From contig NC_053133.1 of NCBI RefSeq assembly GCF_010015445.1, forward strand, positions 28,978,285 through 29,042,284: DNA of 64,000 nucleotides, written 5' to 3'. Under the pieces are notes generated by a model. It worked only from the letters and a program-made list of their open reading frames with translations. It was not told the origin of the DNA and made no database searches. Origin of the DNA: Perca fluviatilis. Lineage: Eukaryota; Chordata; Actinopteri; Perciformes; Percidae. Below, piece by piece: positions 21,930 to 32,829 of this stretch; the stretch's first letter is position 1, and the number at the start of each line of letters is the position of its first letter. The translations under genes were made by a program, and so were the position numbers.

Positions 21930-22623
21930 CTGAAGGGACACGGTCAGAGAAACACATTATTTTATCCGCTTTCATCTATCCAGAGCAACGCCATACTCAG
22001 AGTAGAAAAGTGTGTAAGCAGTAGTCAATGCAGGATGAGACAAAATGTACGATAAGCATCTCCAGTTCAGCAGTTGGAGGAAGACATGCTGGCTAACGAG
22101 GAGCCGGTTCTGACTGCCTCGAAGCTGTCCTGTTGGATCTCTGTCCTGTTTTGGGCCCTTGTACAGAGAGAGCACTTGAGAGAAACCATCCATCCAACAA
22201 TCATCAATGAATCCCATCCATCCATCCATCCATCCAACACTCCATCCATCCATGGATTTCAGCACAGTCCAACCTCATGAGGCTGGGGCATTAACTACGT
22301 CTGCAACATGTTGTCACTTCTACACTGTGCCCTCCAAACATCCTAAAACTCCAACAACTTCACATCAATTTTGGTGGGGGGTGTTATTCATTTCATTCGT
22401 AATTCCACTTCTGACACCAAATTTGCCGTATAGTTTTATAAAATGATGCCCCTAGTCAGCGCGCACATGTGTCTAACGAACGCTGATTGATCAAACACTT
22501 TCGCACCCTACTTTTACATTCATTCTAGAAGGCTTATTTCCACTACATGGTAGTCGAAAGCTGGGTCGAAGCAGGTACCATGTAGTGGAAAAACGCCATA
22601 CATGAAGTCAAACAGTCATGGAC

Positions 22624-22730
22624 CTTGTTGGCCATCATGTAGAGCAGAGGCAGGTCTCAGTGAAGTTACCGATGGTTTCTTCAATCTCTGAAGGCCGGCA
22701 CTCCTTCAACGCCTTTGGAGCTTCCGGATC
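22624..22730 (-). pseudogene. dnah8: dnah8-like exon 1, copy A, frameshifted
   Basis: Homologous to 63053-63164 but 107 instead of 112 bp, with indels near 22650, 22667, 22687 and 22697. Fragments such as MMANK and KEW are still readable. Splice dinucleotides are retained. The net -5 bp breaks the frame. Confidence 0.85.
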
Positions 22731-23124
22731 CTTTTTAAACACAAAGAAGACCGATGAGATACGGAGCAATAAGTGCTGCCAGTGGCGATGAAATACAGAA
22801 GCTAAAATAATAATATTACAATAATACGTTTATTTGATATAGCACCTTTTACAGACAAAGTCACAAAGTGCTTCACGATAAAACATTTGTGAAAATATAG
22901 TAAGATCCAACAGAAAATAAGCAAGAAAGACACAATGAAAACATTTAAAAGATTAAAACACCTAAAACCCAAAGTTACAAACATGAGTCAAAAGTGGAAT
23001 TTAATCAAGGGTGTGTCTTCAGCTGCTTATTAAAACCTTCAACAAAGACTGCAGAACGTAGACAGTGCAGGAAGGACATTCCACAGGTTTGGCACGCACC
23101 GCTTCAAAGGAACGGTTTAGTTTT

Positions 23125-23425
23125 CGAAAGGTCCCATGACATGGTGCTCTTTGGATGCTTTTTTATAGACCTGGTAGTGGTCCCCTAATACTGTATCTGA
23201 AGTCTCTTTTATATAGACCTTTAGTGGTCCCCCTAATACCTATATCTGAGGAAGTCTCTTTTTATATAGACCTTAGTGGTCCCCTAATACTGTATCTGAA
23301 GTCTCTTTTATATTGACCTTAGTCGGTCTTCCCTAATACTGGATCTGAAGTCTCTTTTATATAGACCTTATTTGGTTCCCTAATACTCTATCCGGGAAGT
23401 CTCTTTCCCGAAATTCTTGAAAGAC
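23125..23425. repeat. 46-bp minisatellite in a dispersed fish MITE, copy A
   Basis: About five units of AGTGGTCCCCTAATACTGTA plus TCTGAAGTCTCTTTTATATAGACCTT (46 bp), following GGTCCCATGACATGGTGCTC, the known start of a TTAA-type fish MITE. Units are degraded here and cleaner in copy B (63565-63815). Confidence 0.85.
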
Positions 23426-23925
23426 TTAACAACAGCCACTTTGAACCTTTAAGCAAGTGCAGCTGGGACCACTAGCAGTCCCTAGTTAGAAGACCTAGAG
23501 GGACCTTGTTAGTAGTGTAATAGATGGAGCAGGGTCTCAGAGATATAAACAGGTGCCTGACCATGCCTTTACCAAAGCTTCTATGTTGTAGAACAAGAAC
23601 TTTTAAATTTGATCCCTAAACTTGATCGGAAGCCAGTGTAATGAGCATAAAACTGGAGTGACATCCTGCTGGACCGTGGTCAACAGCCTTGCAATAGAGT
23701 TGTATTGAATTCAATTCAATTTTATTTATGTATCAAAATCATAAACAAGAGTTATCTCAGGACACTTCTACAGATAGAGTAGGTCTAGACCACATAGTTG
23801 TAGAACGTCCTGGGACAAAAATCGAAGTTGCACGGTACTTTTTAAGTTAAATGATTAACTGCATTATCTGTCTTTTAATTTCAATCTTAAAATATACTAA
23901 AGGAATGTTCCCTCCGTGCATGTAC

Positions 23926-24009
23926 CTGTTCTGGAAGGCGCCTTTCCGGTGTTGATCTTCTCGATGTTGAGGTTGGGCCCACAGGATGTCAGGTATCCGA
24001 CGAATTTCG
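23926..24009 (-). pseudogene. dnah8: dnah8-like linker exon before exon 1, copy A, corrupted
   Basis: Allowing about three indels, the minus strand reads DILWAN, NIEKINT and AFQNR, then donor GTACATG. In DNAH5/8 the family pattern YYDILW...IEKIN.EL.EFQNR directly precedes [10 protein letters not shown], which is exon 1. Phase also agrees: it ends AG, completing Arg with the G of exon 1. The acceptor is CCACAG at 24010. It is unique in the window because copy B runs off the right edge first. Confidence 0.7.
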
Positions 24010-24559
24010 CTGTGGACGACGGATATGCAAAGCAAAGTGTAGTTTGGACAGCAGAGAGAGCTCCCCTCTGATCCTCCTGCAGCTCCGGATGCTCTGTAGG
24101 GAAGAGGAGGGAAATTGATTAGTATTGAAGAAGGAGAAGGAAGTCAGTCAGTGTTGTCTCTATGGACTCCTCTTTTCTTTGTGTTGGCGTTCTAACCTCC
24201 GGCTGATTTGTGAGGGACTACAGTTAACTGCTCCTCAGATCTCTGCAGGGTAAATCCAGACAGCTAGCTAGGACTGCAGCTTGGAAAATTAGCCGTCTGG
24301 CTAACACTGGCACATTTTACAGAAATGTTGATTAATGTGCATTGTCCTAATATAAAATAAATAAATCTCTTCTTCAGCTAGACTATCTTCTGTCCAATAG
24401 GAGGTTTTCTGTTGCAACTAATTAAACTACTTTTAAACGTCCACATGTTCCACCAACACAAGTTCCTTCCTTGAGGCCATTGCTTAGCAGAGGCACTAGC
24501 GGCTCTGTCCGGAGCTTAGCCCCCGACTCTAAGCACGCCATTGGGATTGGTTTAAAGGT

Positions 24560-24860
24560 CCCATCACTATGCTCATTTCAGGTTCATATTCCTGGTTTTT
24601 ACTGGGAACATATGTACTTTTTTAAAAATGCTTTAAAGGTGCTCTAAGCGATGTTGGGTGACATACTTTTGTTGATGTTGAAGGCATTTACGTAAAGACT
24701 GTTTATGTTTGGTGGTGCAGGGTTGGCGCACAGGTTGTTTCTGTTGCTGTAGAATAAGTCTTTGATACTCTCACGAGTATTTAAGCCGTAAACACATCAA
24801 CCTACTATATAAGCATTAAAAACATGGAAATCTTTACTTTTACAATATGGGACCTTTAGA
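24560..24860. mobile_element. Dispersed MITE fragment (TCATTTCAGGTTCATATT)
   Basis: AAAGGTCCCATCACTATGCT, then TCATTTCAGGTTCATATT, resembles one end of a dispersed fish fold-back MITE, with TATGGGACCTTTAG at about 24847 as a possible inverted end. No coding capacity. Confidence 0.5.
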
Positions 24861-25208
24861 AATCTACTAATAAACTGCGAGCATGTTTTTTCTCCCATCC
24901 GGGGAATGCTGTACGAGCTAGACTTCGTTATTTCTGCAGCTAGGAGGAAGGTCTGTCTATGCAAGACTAGTCAGTGAGTCGTACGTTAACAGAACCCCAG
25001 TCCGAACAGCCGCTCCCCTCCAGAGTAGGTGGTGTCTTTCCTCCACAGCCGGTGATCAAACTTCGGCCCCTGCCAACTCTGCAGCCATTTCGCTGGCTAC
25101 ATAGCTGGAGCCAGCCCCTCCTACCCTGGGCCCTGCAAGCACACACGCGTTTGACTTCTGTTGCGATCATAATAAACCATGAACGGGAGTTTATCCCCGG
25201 CTTTGTAC

Positions 25209-25332
25209 CTGTGGGTTGTACTTTCGGTGGAGAAGCTCTGGACGTGGCTCTGGAAGCTCCGCGCACCTGCAGCAGCAGGTCTGCCCTTCATGCTGGAGCG
25301 GATCCTCCAAGAGTGTTCTGGTTCTCCACCAC
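25209..25332 (-). pseudogene. dnah8: dnah8-like linker-upstream exon, copy A, corrupted
   Basis: The minus strand has an acceptor (GATTCAG) at 25333 followed by VVENQNTLE, then in a shifted frame GARSFQSHVQSFSTE and YNP before the donor CAG|GTACAAAG. In DNAH5/8 a block ending F...V..F...YN precedes the GLP.T.YP / DILW linker exons. The order (5' of the exon at 23926) is right. At least two indels are needed to read through. No copy B counterpart lies inside the window. Confidence 0.5.
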
Positions 25333-26169
25333 CTGAATCCAAAACACAATCACAATAACATGCGGTACTTATTTACTCTTTGATTTGGATCCCCATACCT
25401 TTTCACAGAGTCCTCGCCAGTCTTCCTGAGTTCCACAACCAATAAAGCCCAAAGGCAAGCCAAATGTAAGGGGATCGAAAATGCAGAAAGACTCCATAAA
25501 AATATAAGTACTAAGTAAAAACGGTTGAAGTAATTTCAAAAACAGGTATGATTCTAGGGGTACTTACTAGAGGGACTGCCATGGGTACGTGAGCATTTAT
25601 TGCTAAATGTTTTTCAGTAAACAAGGCTGTTGTTAACGATAGCTTCACTGTCTTTTTTTTCTCCAAGTTTGTTACGTTTTTTCAAAGTTTTTTTAGTCTC
25701 TGTTTTTTTGAAGTTTTGTCACCTTCATTTGGAGGTTTTGTCTGTTTTGACCTATTCTTTGCCGCTTTCTTCATTACTTTTTCTACAATGTTTATAAAAA
25801 TATTGTTACTTTTTTGTTCAAAGTTTGTTATTGCCCATTTCCTGAATTTCTTTGTCCTTTTTTTGTCTCCCCTATTCTTGCCTCTCCCTTCCTTCTTTCT
25901 ACTGTGTTTCTTTCTGGGCATTGTTTCTATCAGGTACAGCAGAGTTTGGATAACTCTGGTTCCAGATAGATGTTAGGGTCTCACCCAGGGCGCGAGGGAT
26001 TTGATGTTGTTCCAGCCGTCGCATTCCAGGCCCCTCCCCGATGCTTACCGGCGTTCCACGTCGGAAGTGAAGAGCCGCTTCGTGTTTTGTGGAGGAGAGC
26101 CAGGGATTCCCTCCCACTGAATCGTGCGTCACATGCCAACCTCCGCCTCCCGAACCTAGAACAAGCAAA

Positions 26170-26545
26170 CAGGTAGGGAGGGGAATCAGGAGTGGAGGAA
26201 TCAGGGAGGAGAGAATCAGGGAGGAGGGGATTCAGGGAGGAGAGAACTGTAGTGGGAATCCAGGGGAGGAGGGGAATCCAGGGAGGAGAGGAATCCAGGG
26301 AAGGGGGGGAATCAGGAGGAGAGGAATCAGAGGGGAGGGGAACTGGTATAGAGGAGGAATCCTGTGGAGGAGGGGAATCAGGAGGAGAGTGAATCAGGAG
26401 GAGGTAGGAACTAGGAGGAAAGGAATCAGGAGGAGGGGAATCAGGAGGAGGAGGAATCAGGGAGGAGAGGGAACCCAGGGAGGAGGGGAATCAGGGAGGT
26501 ACAGAATCAGGAGAGAGGGGAATCAGGAGGAGAGGAAACTCTACT
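26170..26545. repeat. GGAGGAGGGGAATCA purine-rich minisatellite
   Basis: Irregular 14-18 bp units of GGGGAATCAGGAGGAGA on the + strand. Strong purine/pyrimidine strand asymmetry, degenerate lengths. Copy A side only; the copy B equivalent is outside the window. Confidence 0.9.
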
Positions 26546-26659
26546 CCAGTGACTGTAATTTCCAGTCCAAAATGCTTGGGCTACTTGACTCTTTACTTGA
26601 GTCTCTTTCTTTCATGTCACTTCTACTTAGAAGAACATAGGGATAGATGTCAGATGGAC

Positions 26660-27575
26660 GGCCAGGAGAGAGAGAGAGAGAGAGAGATGGATGGATGGAT
26701 GGATGGATGGAGAGAGAGATAGAGAGATAGAGCGATAGATAGAGACAGAGATAGACATAGATGATAGAGTAGAGAGGGAATGAGAGATAGGATAGATGGA
26801 TGGATAGGATAAAATACAGAGAGAGAGAGACAGGACGAACGGACGGACGGGATTATGGATGATTTGACATACAGAGAGAGATAGATGACAGAGAGGAGAG
26901 ATGCAGAGATAGACTTGACGGACCGGATATGATAGATAGATGCAGACAGAGAGAGGAGACAGAGAGGAAATAGCCAGATGACAAAGAGAGATATGATAGA
27001 CAGAGATGGACAGATGGACATGAAAGAGAGGAAGGAGAGAGATAGAGACAGATAGACAGACAGGATAGACAGACGACAGAGCAGAGAGACGGCGAGATGG
27101 ATGGTGACAGATGGAGACAGATAGGACAGAATAGACAGACAGATTGCAGAGGAGACAGATAGATGGAGACAGATAGTCTTTTGAGCAGAGAGAGACAGAC
27201 GACGGATAACAGGAGAGACAGATAGAGACAGAGAGGACAGACAGGATAGACAGGATAGACAGTTGAGAGAGAGAGGACAGATAGACAGATACGCAGAGCG
27301 ATGTCAGGAGGAGAGAGAGAGAGATACGCCACAGACAGGATGATAGATGACAGATACAGACAGATGACCGGATAGACAGATAGAGACAGATAGGATAGTA
27401 GACATGGTGAGCAGGAGCAGATAGATGGAGGAAGCTGGAGAGCAGAGTGGAGAGAGATACAGCCAGAGCGACGGTGGGGACATGGATGACAGTTGCAGAG
27501 AGATGATAGACAAGGCCAGACAGGATAGATGACATGGACAGACAGATGGCATGACAGATACAGATAGATAGGAGT
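26660..27575. repeat. GA/GATA/GACA-rich tract
   Basis: About 0.9 kb of GAGAGA, GATGGATG, GATAGATA and GACAGACA words on the + strand, almost pyrimidine-free apart from T and C in GATA/GACA. It is low complexity; long frames on the other strand (SLSLS, CLSV types) are artefacts. Confidence 0.95.
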
Positions 27576-27639
27576 ATAGCAAATTCTCTGTCTGGAACGA
27601 TTGGCTGAATGAACGAAAGGATGAAATGTCTGACCTCAC

Positions 27640-27895
27640 TCGAGCCGCCATATTCCCCGGACGCCTCCAGGTCCGCGGATTGGTGGCAGCTTTGGTCAGC
27701 CCGCCATTCAGCAGCGGTAGAAATGGAGCGCCCATAGCATGGACGCTGCTGGCGTTGAGCCGCCGGGCGTACCGAAGGCTCAAGCTTCCACAGACGGGCA
27801 CTCCTGAGTGGAGGGACAGCTCACGAAATACCGGCGGCAAGAGGATCGACTTTATTGAGTGCACGCCGGTATTCGGAATCTGCAACCTCCAGCGC
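27640..27895 (-). pseudogene. Possible dnah8-like tail (DHC_N1) exon, copy A side, corrupted
   Basis: The minus strand shows an acceptor-like CCCTGCAG at 27896, then ALEVADSEYRRALNKVDPLA, which resembles the family pattern EY..VL..V.PLL near the end of the dynein tail. Further on, LEPSVRP and LNASSV recall the PG...LxWSS block across frames. A donor-like GTGAGG ends it at 27640. The frame is broken at least twice. This is a weak call from pattern only; its order relative to the linker exons at 25.2 and 23.9 kb would be right. Confidence 0.3.
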
Positions 27896-28014
27896 CTGCA
27901 GGGGAATAAACAGGGTACCGCGAGTAAAACTTGGCATTAATGTAGTTTCTTTAAGAACCTTGTTCTGCCTTTCATTCTCAAACCAAGTTGGGAACGCTAA
28001 ATTCATCATTTCAT

Positions 28015-28315
28015 TACACTGAAACAAAAATTATGAACGCAACACTTTTGTTTTTGGTTCCATTTACCATATGAGCTGAACTCAAAGATTCGCGACTGTT
28101 TCTATGTACACAAAGGCCCTTTCCTCTCAACATTGTTCACCAATGTGTCTAAATCTGTGTCAGTGGAGTGTAGAGATAATCCATCCACTTCTACAGGTGT
28201 GATTTATCAGATGCTGATTAGATAGCAGGATTATTGCAGTACAGGACTTAGGCTGGACACAATGAGTCCACGCTTGAAATGCAGCGTTTTACTGTATGGA
28301 TCTTTCTCTACAGCA
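28015..28315. mobile_element. Tc1/mariner-like element, 5' end fragment, corrupted
   Basis: AACGCAACACTTTTGTTTTT, then ATGAGCTGAACTCAAAGAT and GTGTGATTTATCAGATGCTGA, recalls the terminal region of a widespread Tc1-like element. Many indels. The transposase part is not present as a readable frame. Confidence 0.6.
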
Positions 28316-28429
28316 GACATGTTGACTTGCTCATAGCAGGAGAAGCACAGCCGACGCCTGAGGAACCTTAACGATGGCTCCAACTCCAACGTAAGGGGTC
28401 CAGTAAGATATTCTAGCAGTCAGCATGCC

Positions 28430-29185
28430 CAGCACGGTGACCTCTCCTAAGTTGAATGCAGCCATCAGTAATGGTTTAATACCAGGACCTCCTAAGTGGA
28501 ATGCAGCCATCAGGGTAATGGCTCAATACCAGGACCTCTCCTGTAAGGGAATGCGCCATCAGTAATGGTTTAATACTCAGGGTCTCCTAAGTGGAATGCG
28601 TTTTCATCATTAATGGTTTAATACCAGGACCTCCCTAAGTGGGAATGCAGCCATCAGTGGGGCTTAAGCCGAATAATTAGGACCTCTCCTAAGTGGAAAT
28701 GCAGCCATCAGTAAACAGTTTGAATACTCAGGACTCTCCTAAGTGGAATGCAGCCATCAGTAATGGTTTACCACCCAGGTCTCCGCGGAATGCAGCCATC
28801 AGTAATGGTTTAATACCAGACCTCTCCTAAGTGGAATGCAGCCATCAGTAATGGTTTACCGCTCAGGACCTGCGGGTTCTGCGCCATCAGTAAATGGCCA
28901 ATACCAGGGTCTCCTATGGGAATGCAGCCATCATTAATGGTTTAATACCAGGACCTCCTAAGTGGAATGCAGCCATAAGTGTTCTGGCCTATCACCTCGC
29001 GACCCTTAAGTGGAATGCAGCCATCAGTAATGGTTTAATACCAGACCTCCTAAGTGGAACGTCAGCGAACGTTTCAATATGGACCTCCGCTGGAACGCTA
29101 CCAGTAACAGCTCAACAACCGGGTATCCTCCCATGGAATGCAGCCATCAGTAATTGTTTAATACCAGGATCTCCTAAGGGAAACG
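28430..29185. repeat. 45-bp degenerate minisatellite
   Basis: About 16 units of AAGTGGAATGCAGCCATCAG plus TAATGGTTTAATACCAGGACCTCCT with heavy indels and substitutions. No clean two adjacent units agree over long stretches, unlike the other arrays in the window. Confidence 0.88.
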
Positions 29186-29199
29186 CTCATAAGCAAATG

Positions 29200-30620
29200 G
29201 CCTTAACCCGCTTTTCCTGTAGGTCTGTGCGGCGGTAAAGACAGAACCAACAACTCCAACAAAGTTAACTTCGGAGAAATTTTCATCAAAGCCATATATC
29301 TTCAGAATATCTCAACTGTACCGGTAATTTTCTCGGTACTTTTGGCCAAAATCAGGAGAAAGGGTCAATTATGAGTTCCGGTGACCTGTTTTGACCGTAA
29401 ACCAAACCGGGATCTGGCAAACGAGAGATGAGCTAACGCTGCCAACGCTCTAACAGATCTATACCCCCCGCACCACGGCTTCGCGCTGGAGCGGGCGGAG
29501 CTTGGCGCGGAGTTGCATGCGGAGCGCATGAGCGCATGCAGGGTTGCGCATGCTTATGTCTCTTTGCAATAATTGGTGAAAGGTGTCGACTGCTGCCGCT
29601 GTTGCTGCTAGCCTTGTCTGGACACATGTATTCCTCCTTTCCCATGTAAAACATAAATATATACCTCCTCGATCTGATTACAGCAAAGACAAACCGCGAA
29701 TTGACGGGGTAAAATAGGTTCGCAAATATTCTCCGGGACGAGCTTGCGTCAGTACCATTTGAAAAATCGATAATTATTATTATTTATTTTTTACTGCACG
29801 AGATCTGCATTTACGTCCCTGTCCGGCGATCTCTTCAAACATCAAAATGTCATTTATAAAACGCATTTAAAGCCGTTCAATATACGTTTGATTCTTCATC
29901 ATTTGAACCCGTCCCACCTCTCATCGGTAGAAAGCGTGATATGATCACCAAAAGTATATGATCAAAATGAGAAACCGCACACTGACCATTACGGCAGCAA
30001 CAATTTATTCATAAAAATTACAACGCTTTCCGGTCCTTTTGTAACCACCCGGTGGTAAACTTCGGCGAAAACATTCTGGTGACCTTGCCGCGCTCGCCAT
30101 CCCTTTTCCTGGCAGACTGGGTTTGGGAGCTGCTGGGAGAGGGATAGAAAAGGACCGGCGGCACCTGGCGAAGAGGCCATCTTTGTTCAGTCCGCCCCCT
30201 TGACAACTATAGAGGTGATGCGATATATCGCGTTAGCTGTACCTGTAACGTCCGCTGCGAGGAGTTCTGAGCAGCTCGAAGCAGCAAATGACCCCGAACC
30301 AGTCCCGGTAGAAATGGCGCTTCGTGACCGCTGCCAAAACCCGAATATGTAAACACGCTTTAAAAACGCAATAAATACGCTTACGCTGATGGGCCTTTCG
30401 CAACTCCGGCGCCACGACACCCCATGAACTTCTGCGCAAAAACCGGTAGCCCATTTAAAGCAGTACCACTTCGCGCTCGCATTTGGCCACTCTACAACGC
30501 CCCCATGCGTTGTAAATGGAAACAGCCGCCTCGCGTATAAATAAACCAATACTCTTCAACCGCTAGATATATGTGGAATCTCTTTCAAACCAAAACGCGA
30601 CTGAAGGCACAACGTAACCC
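29200..30620. other. Low-quality or unassigned sequence between the duplication and AAA3
   Basis: No open frame with family character. The minus strand near 30036-30105 gives KVTRMFSPKF, faintly like the AAA3 block K.KMLPTP.KFHY, which would belong 3' of exon 26. Composition is more even and CG-richer than neighbouring introns. I read it as poorly corrected sequence, possibly a mis-join. Confidence 0.4.
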
Positions 30621-30635
30621 CAACCTAAAATCGAT

Positions 30636-30772
30636 GCGAAAGAGAGCTGCCATCTGAACATCCACCACGGTGATGAACTCCGGACGATCCAGGCTGTGAA
30701 ACCTCCCCGCTCCATCAGCTACGCGACAATCCACTGGTTATCCGGAAGGGCACGAGGCCGGAAGAAAACTAG
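30636..30772 (-). pseudogene. dnah8: dnah8-like exon 26 (AAA3, after NEWGDQ), heavily corrupted
   Basis: Read across frames, the minus strand gives LMERGGF, then SLDRPEFITVVDVQMAAL. This is the piece that follows NEWGDQ.TNEIVRQ in DNAH5/8 proteins (family form LME..GF..L..PGEF..IVD.Q..AAM). At least two indels and an in-frame TAG just before LMER interrupt it, and no clean acceptor is visible. Its place after exon 25, beyond the (TG)n array, is correct. I infer a genuine exon in unpolished sequence. Boundaries are approximate. Confidence 0.55.
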
Positions 30773-30839
30773 ACTCAGTGATGTGATTGGTTACCCAGGT
30801 GGAGTGCAGCATCTATGCAAACAAGTTCAATAGTTAATC

Positions 30840-30841
30840 TG

Positions 30842-30881
<40 letters not shown>

Positions 30882-31431
30882 GTGTCAAGCAGGTGTGTGT
30901 GTGTGTGTGTGTAGGTGTTTGTGTGTGCGTGTAGTGCCGGGCAGGTGTGTGTGTGCGTATGTGTGCGTGAAAATGGGCAGGTGTGTGTGCGTGCATGTGT
31001 GCGTGTGTGCAGGTGTAGATGTTGGGGCAGGTGTGCGTGTGTGTGCGTAGATGCTGGGGCAGGTGCGTGGGCAGCGAGGCAGGTGCGTGCGTGTGCGTTT
31101 GTTGGTGTGTGCGTAGGTGTCGGGCAGCGTGTGCGTGTGCGTGGGTGCGTAGGTGTCGTTGCGTGCGTAGGCGTCGGGCAGGCGTGTGTGTGTATGTGTG
31201 CGTGCGTCAGGCATGCGTGTCTGCGTGTTGGGGCAGGTGTGTGTGGTGTGTGTGTGCGTGCAGGTGTGTAGGTGTAGATGTTGGGGCAGGTGTGTGTGTG
31301 TGTGTGTGTGTGTGTAAGTGTAGATGTTGGGGCAGGTGTGTGTGTGTGTGTGGGTGTCGAGGGCAGGTGTGTGTGTGTGTGTGTGTTTGTTGGTGTGTGT
31401 GTGTGTGTGTGTGTGTGTAGGTGTCGGGGGC

Positions 31432-31476
<45 letters not shown>

Positions 31477-31589
31477 TGTGTAGGTGTCGGGGCAGGTGTG
31501 TGTGTGTGTAGGTGTCGGGGCAGGTGTGTGTGTGTATGTGTGTGTAGGTGTCAGGGCATGTGTGTGTCTGTGTGTGTAGGTGTTGGGGC

Positions 31590-31657
<68 letters not shown>

Positions 31658-31667
31658 GTGTCGGGGC

Positions 31668-31703
<36 letters not shown>

Positions 31704-31869
31704 AGGTGTAGATGTGGGGGCAGGTGTGTGTGTGTGTGGGTGTCGAGGGCAGGTGTGTGTGTGTGTGTTTGTCTGTGTTTGTTGATGTGTGTGTGTGTGT
31801 GTAGGTATCTGCACGGTGTGTGTGTGTGTCTGTGTGTGTGTGTGTGTTGGTGTGTGTGTGTGTGTGTTG

Positions 31870-31902
<33 letters not shown>

Positions 31903-31911
31903 TTGTGTGTT

Positions 31912-31942
<31 letters not shown>

Positions 31943-32055
31943 AGGTGTCGGGGCAGGTGTGTGTGTGTGTGTAGGTGTGTGTGTGTGTGTTTGTTGGTGT
32001 GTGTGTGTAGGTGTCGAGGACAGGTGTGTGTATGTGTGTGTGTGTGTGTGTTGTA
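30840..32055. repeat. (TG)n array with GGTGTCGGGGCAGG units
   Basis: 1.2 kb of TG dinucleotides interspersed with GTAGGTGTCGGGGCAGGTG-type motifs every 40-90 bp, in the intron between exons 25 and 26 (CA-type in the transcript). Cysteine/valine and His/Thr frames through it are artefacts. Confidence 0.96.
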
Positions 32056-32313
32056 TTTTAAACTGTCTTATCAAATTGTTTTCATTTATTAAACTAACTG
32101 CTGTATCAATAATGTTATTATATAACATCATGACTAGTTCTCTGTAGCAGAAGATAAGAGCAGATTATAATCTATATTTCACTAATTAATTAAAAAGAAA
32201 GATTTTACTTCTTTGGTAAAACTTAATATTTCACAAGAGGCAGCGAACAAAAAAGAGCAAAGGTAACGATCAAACAGAAAGAGGCGACCAATCAGAGTGC
32301 GCGTGGGGCCGAC

Positions 32314-32520
32314 CTGGTCTCCCCATTCGTTGATGACGGGCATGTTGATGTCGTCTATGAAGACGGTCATCCTGCGGCCGGCCGGCGGCCCGTAGGTGGC
32401 GCCCATGCGTTTGTCGATGTAGCTCTCCACGGTCCGCTGGAACATGCTGGGCAGCGTGGCCGACGAGAAGTTCACCGTCTTACTGAGGTGGAGCTCCGGG
32501 TCCAGCTTACTGGTGTAGCC
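32314..32520 (-). CDS. dnah8: dnah8-like exon 25 (AAA3 Walker B)
   Basis: 69 codons: [73 protein letters not shown] is the AAA3 Walker B motif. [11 protein letters not shown] resembles DNAH8 (KG..SK.DPE). This is the last cleanly readable exon in transcript order; the next is in damaged sequence near 30.7 kb. Confidence 0.95.
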
Positions 32521-32829
32521 CTGCAGGGGGGGGGCAGACACCTAGCATTAGCATTAGCTAGCATTAGGCTGCGCTCGGACAGGGAAACAAAGATCTGGCA
32601 ATTCAGCGCAGAGCATACCTGCCAACACTCCCGTTTTTACTGGCGTTTTTACCCATCTCCCGGACCCCCCCCGGTTTGTTATTTCTCCCGGAAACTCCTG
32701 TAATTTGCAGCACGGCCCAAACTCCTTTATCAATAATCAGACCAATATGTTTGTCTAATGTTGATCAGTTGCCAGATCTTGTATGAAACGCATTCTATTC
32801 ACACAATCCACCATTTACAATGTTCAACC

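Larger units (their letters stand above)
1..23600. repeat. Copy A of a large direct duplication (partner 41534-64000)
   Basis: Position 1 (CAAAAGATATGTAAAACATT) aligns with 41534, and position 23600 (GTTAGAACAAGAAC-like) with the window end at 64000. Exons, introns, MITE insertions with their target duplications and microsatellites all correspond in the same order and orientation. Copy A is about 1.1 kb longer, mostly from a longer 49-bp minisatellite. Most other differences are single-base indels. Both outer ends lie beyond the window, so the true unit is longer. Confidence 0.97.

Noticed and set aside
26049..26150. Possible extra exon ending RLFTSDVERR with a good GTAAGC donor
   Set aside because: The donor is good but no acceptor or dynein-like reading could be found; left out of the exon list.
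26627..27535. 302-residue Ser/Leu/Cys-rich frame on the minus strand
   Set aside because: Complement of the GATA/GACA tract; composition reflects the repeat, no domain.
30827..32131. 434-residue His/Thr-rich frame and opposite Cys/Val frames
   Set aside because: They are translations of (TG)n/(CA)n dinucleotides; open in several frames at once, with no start context or domain.
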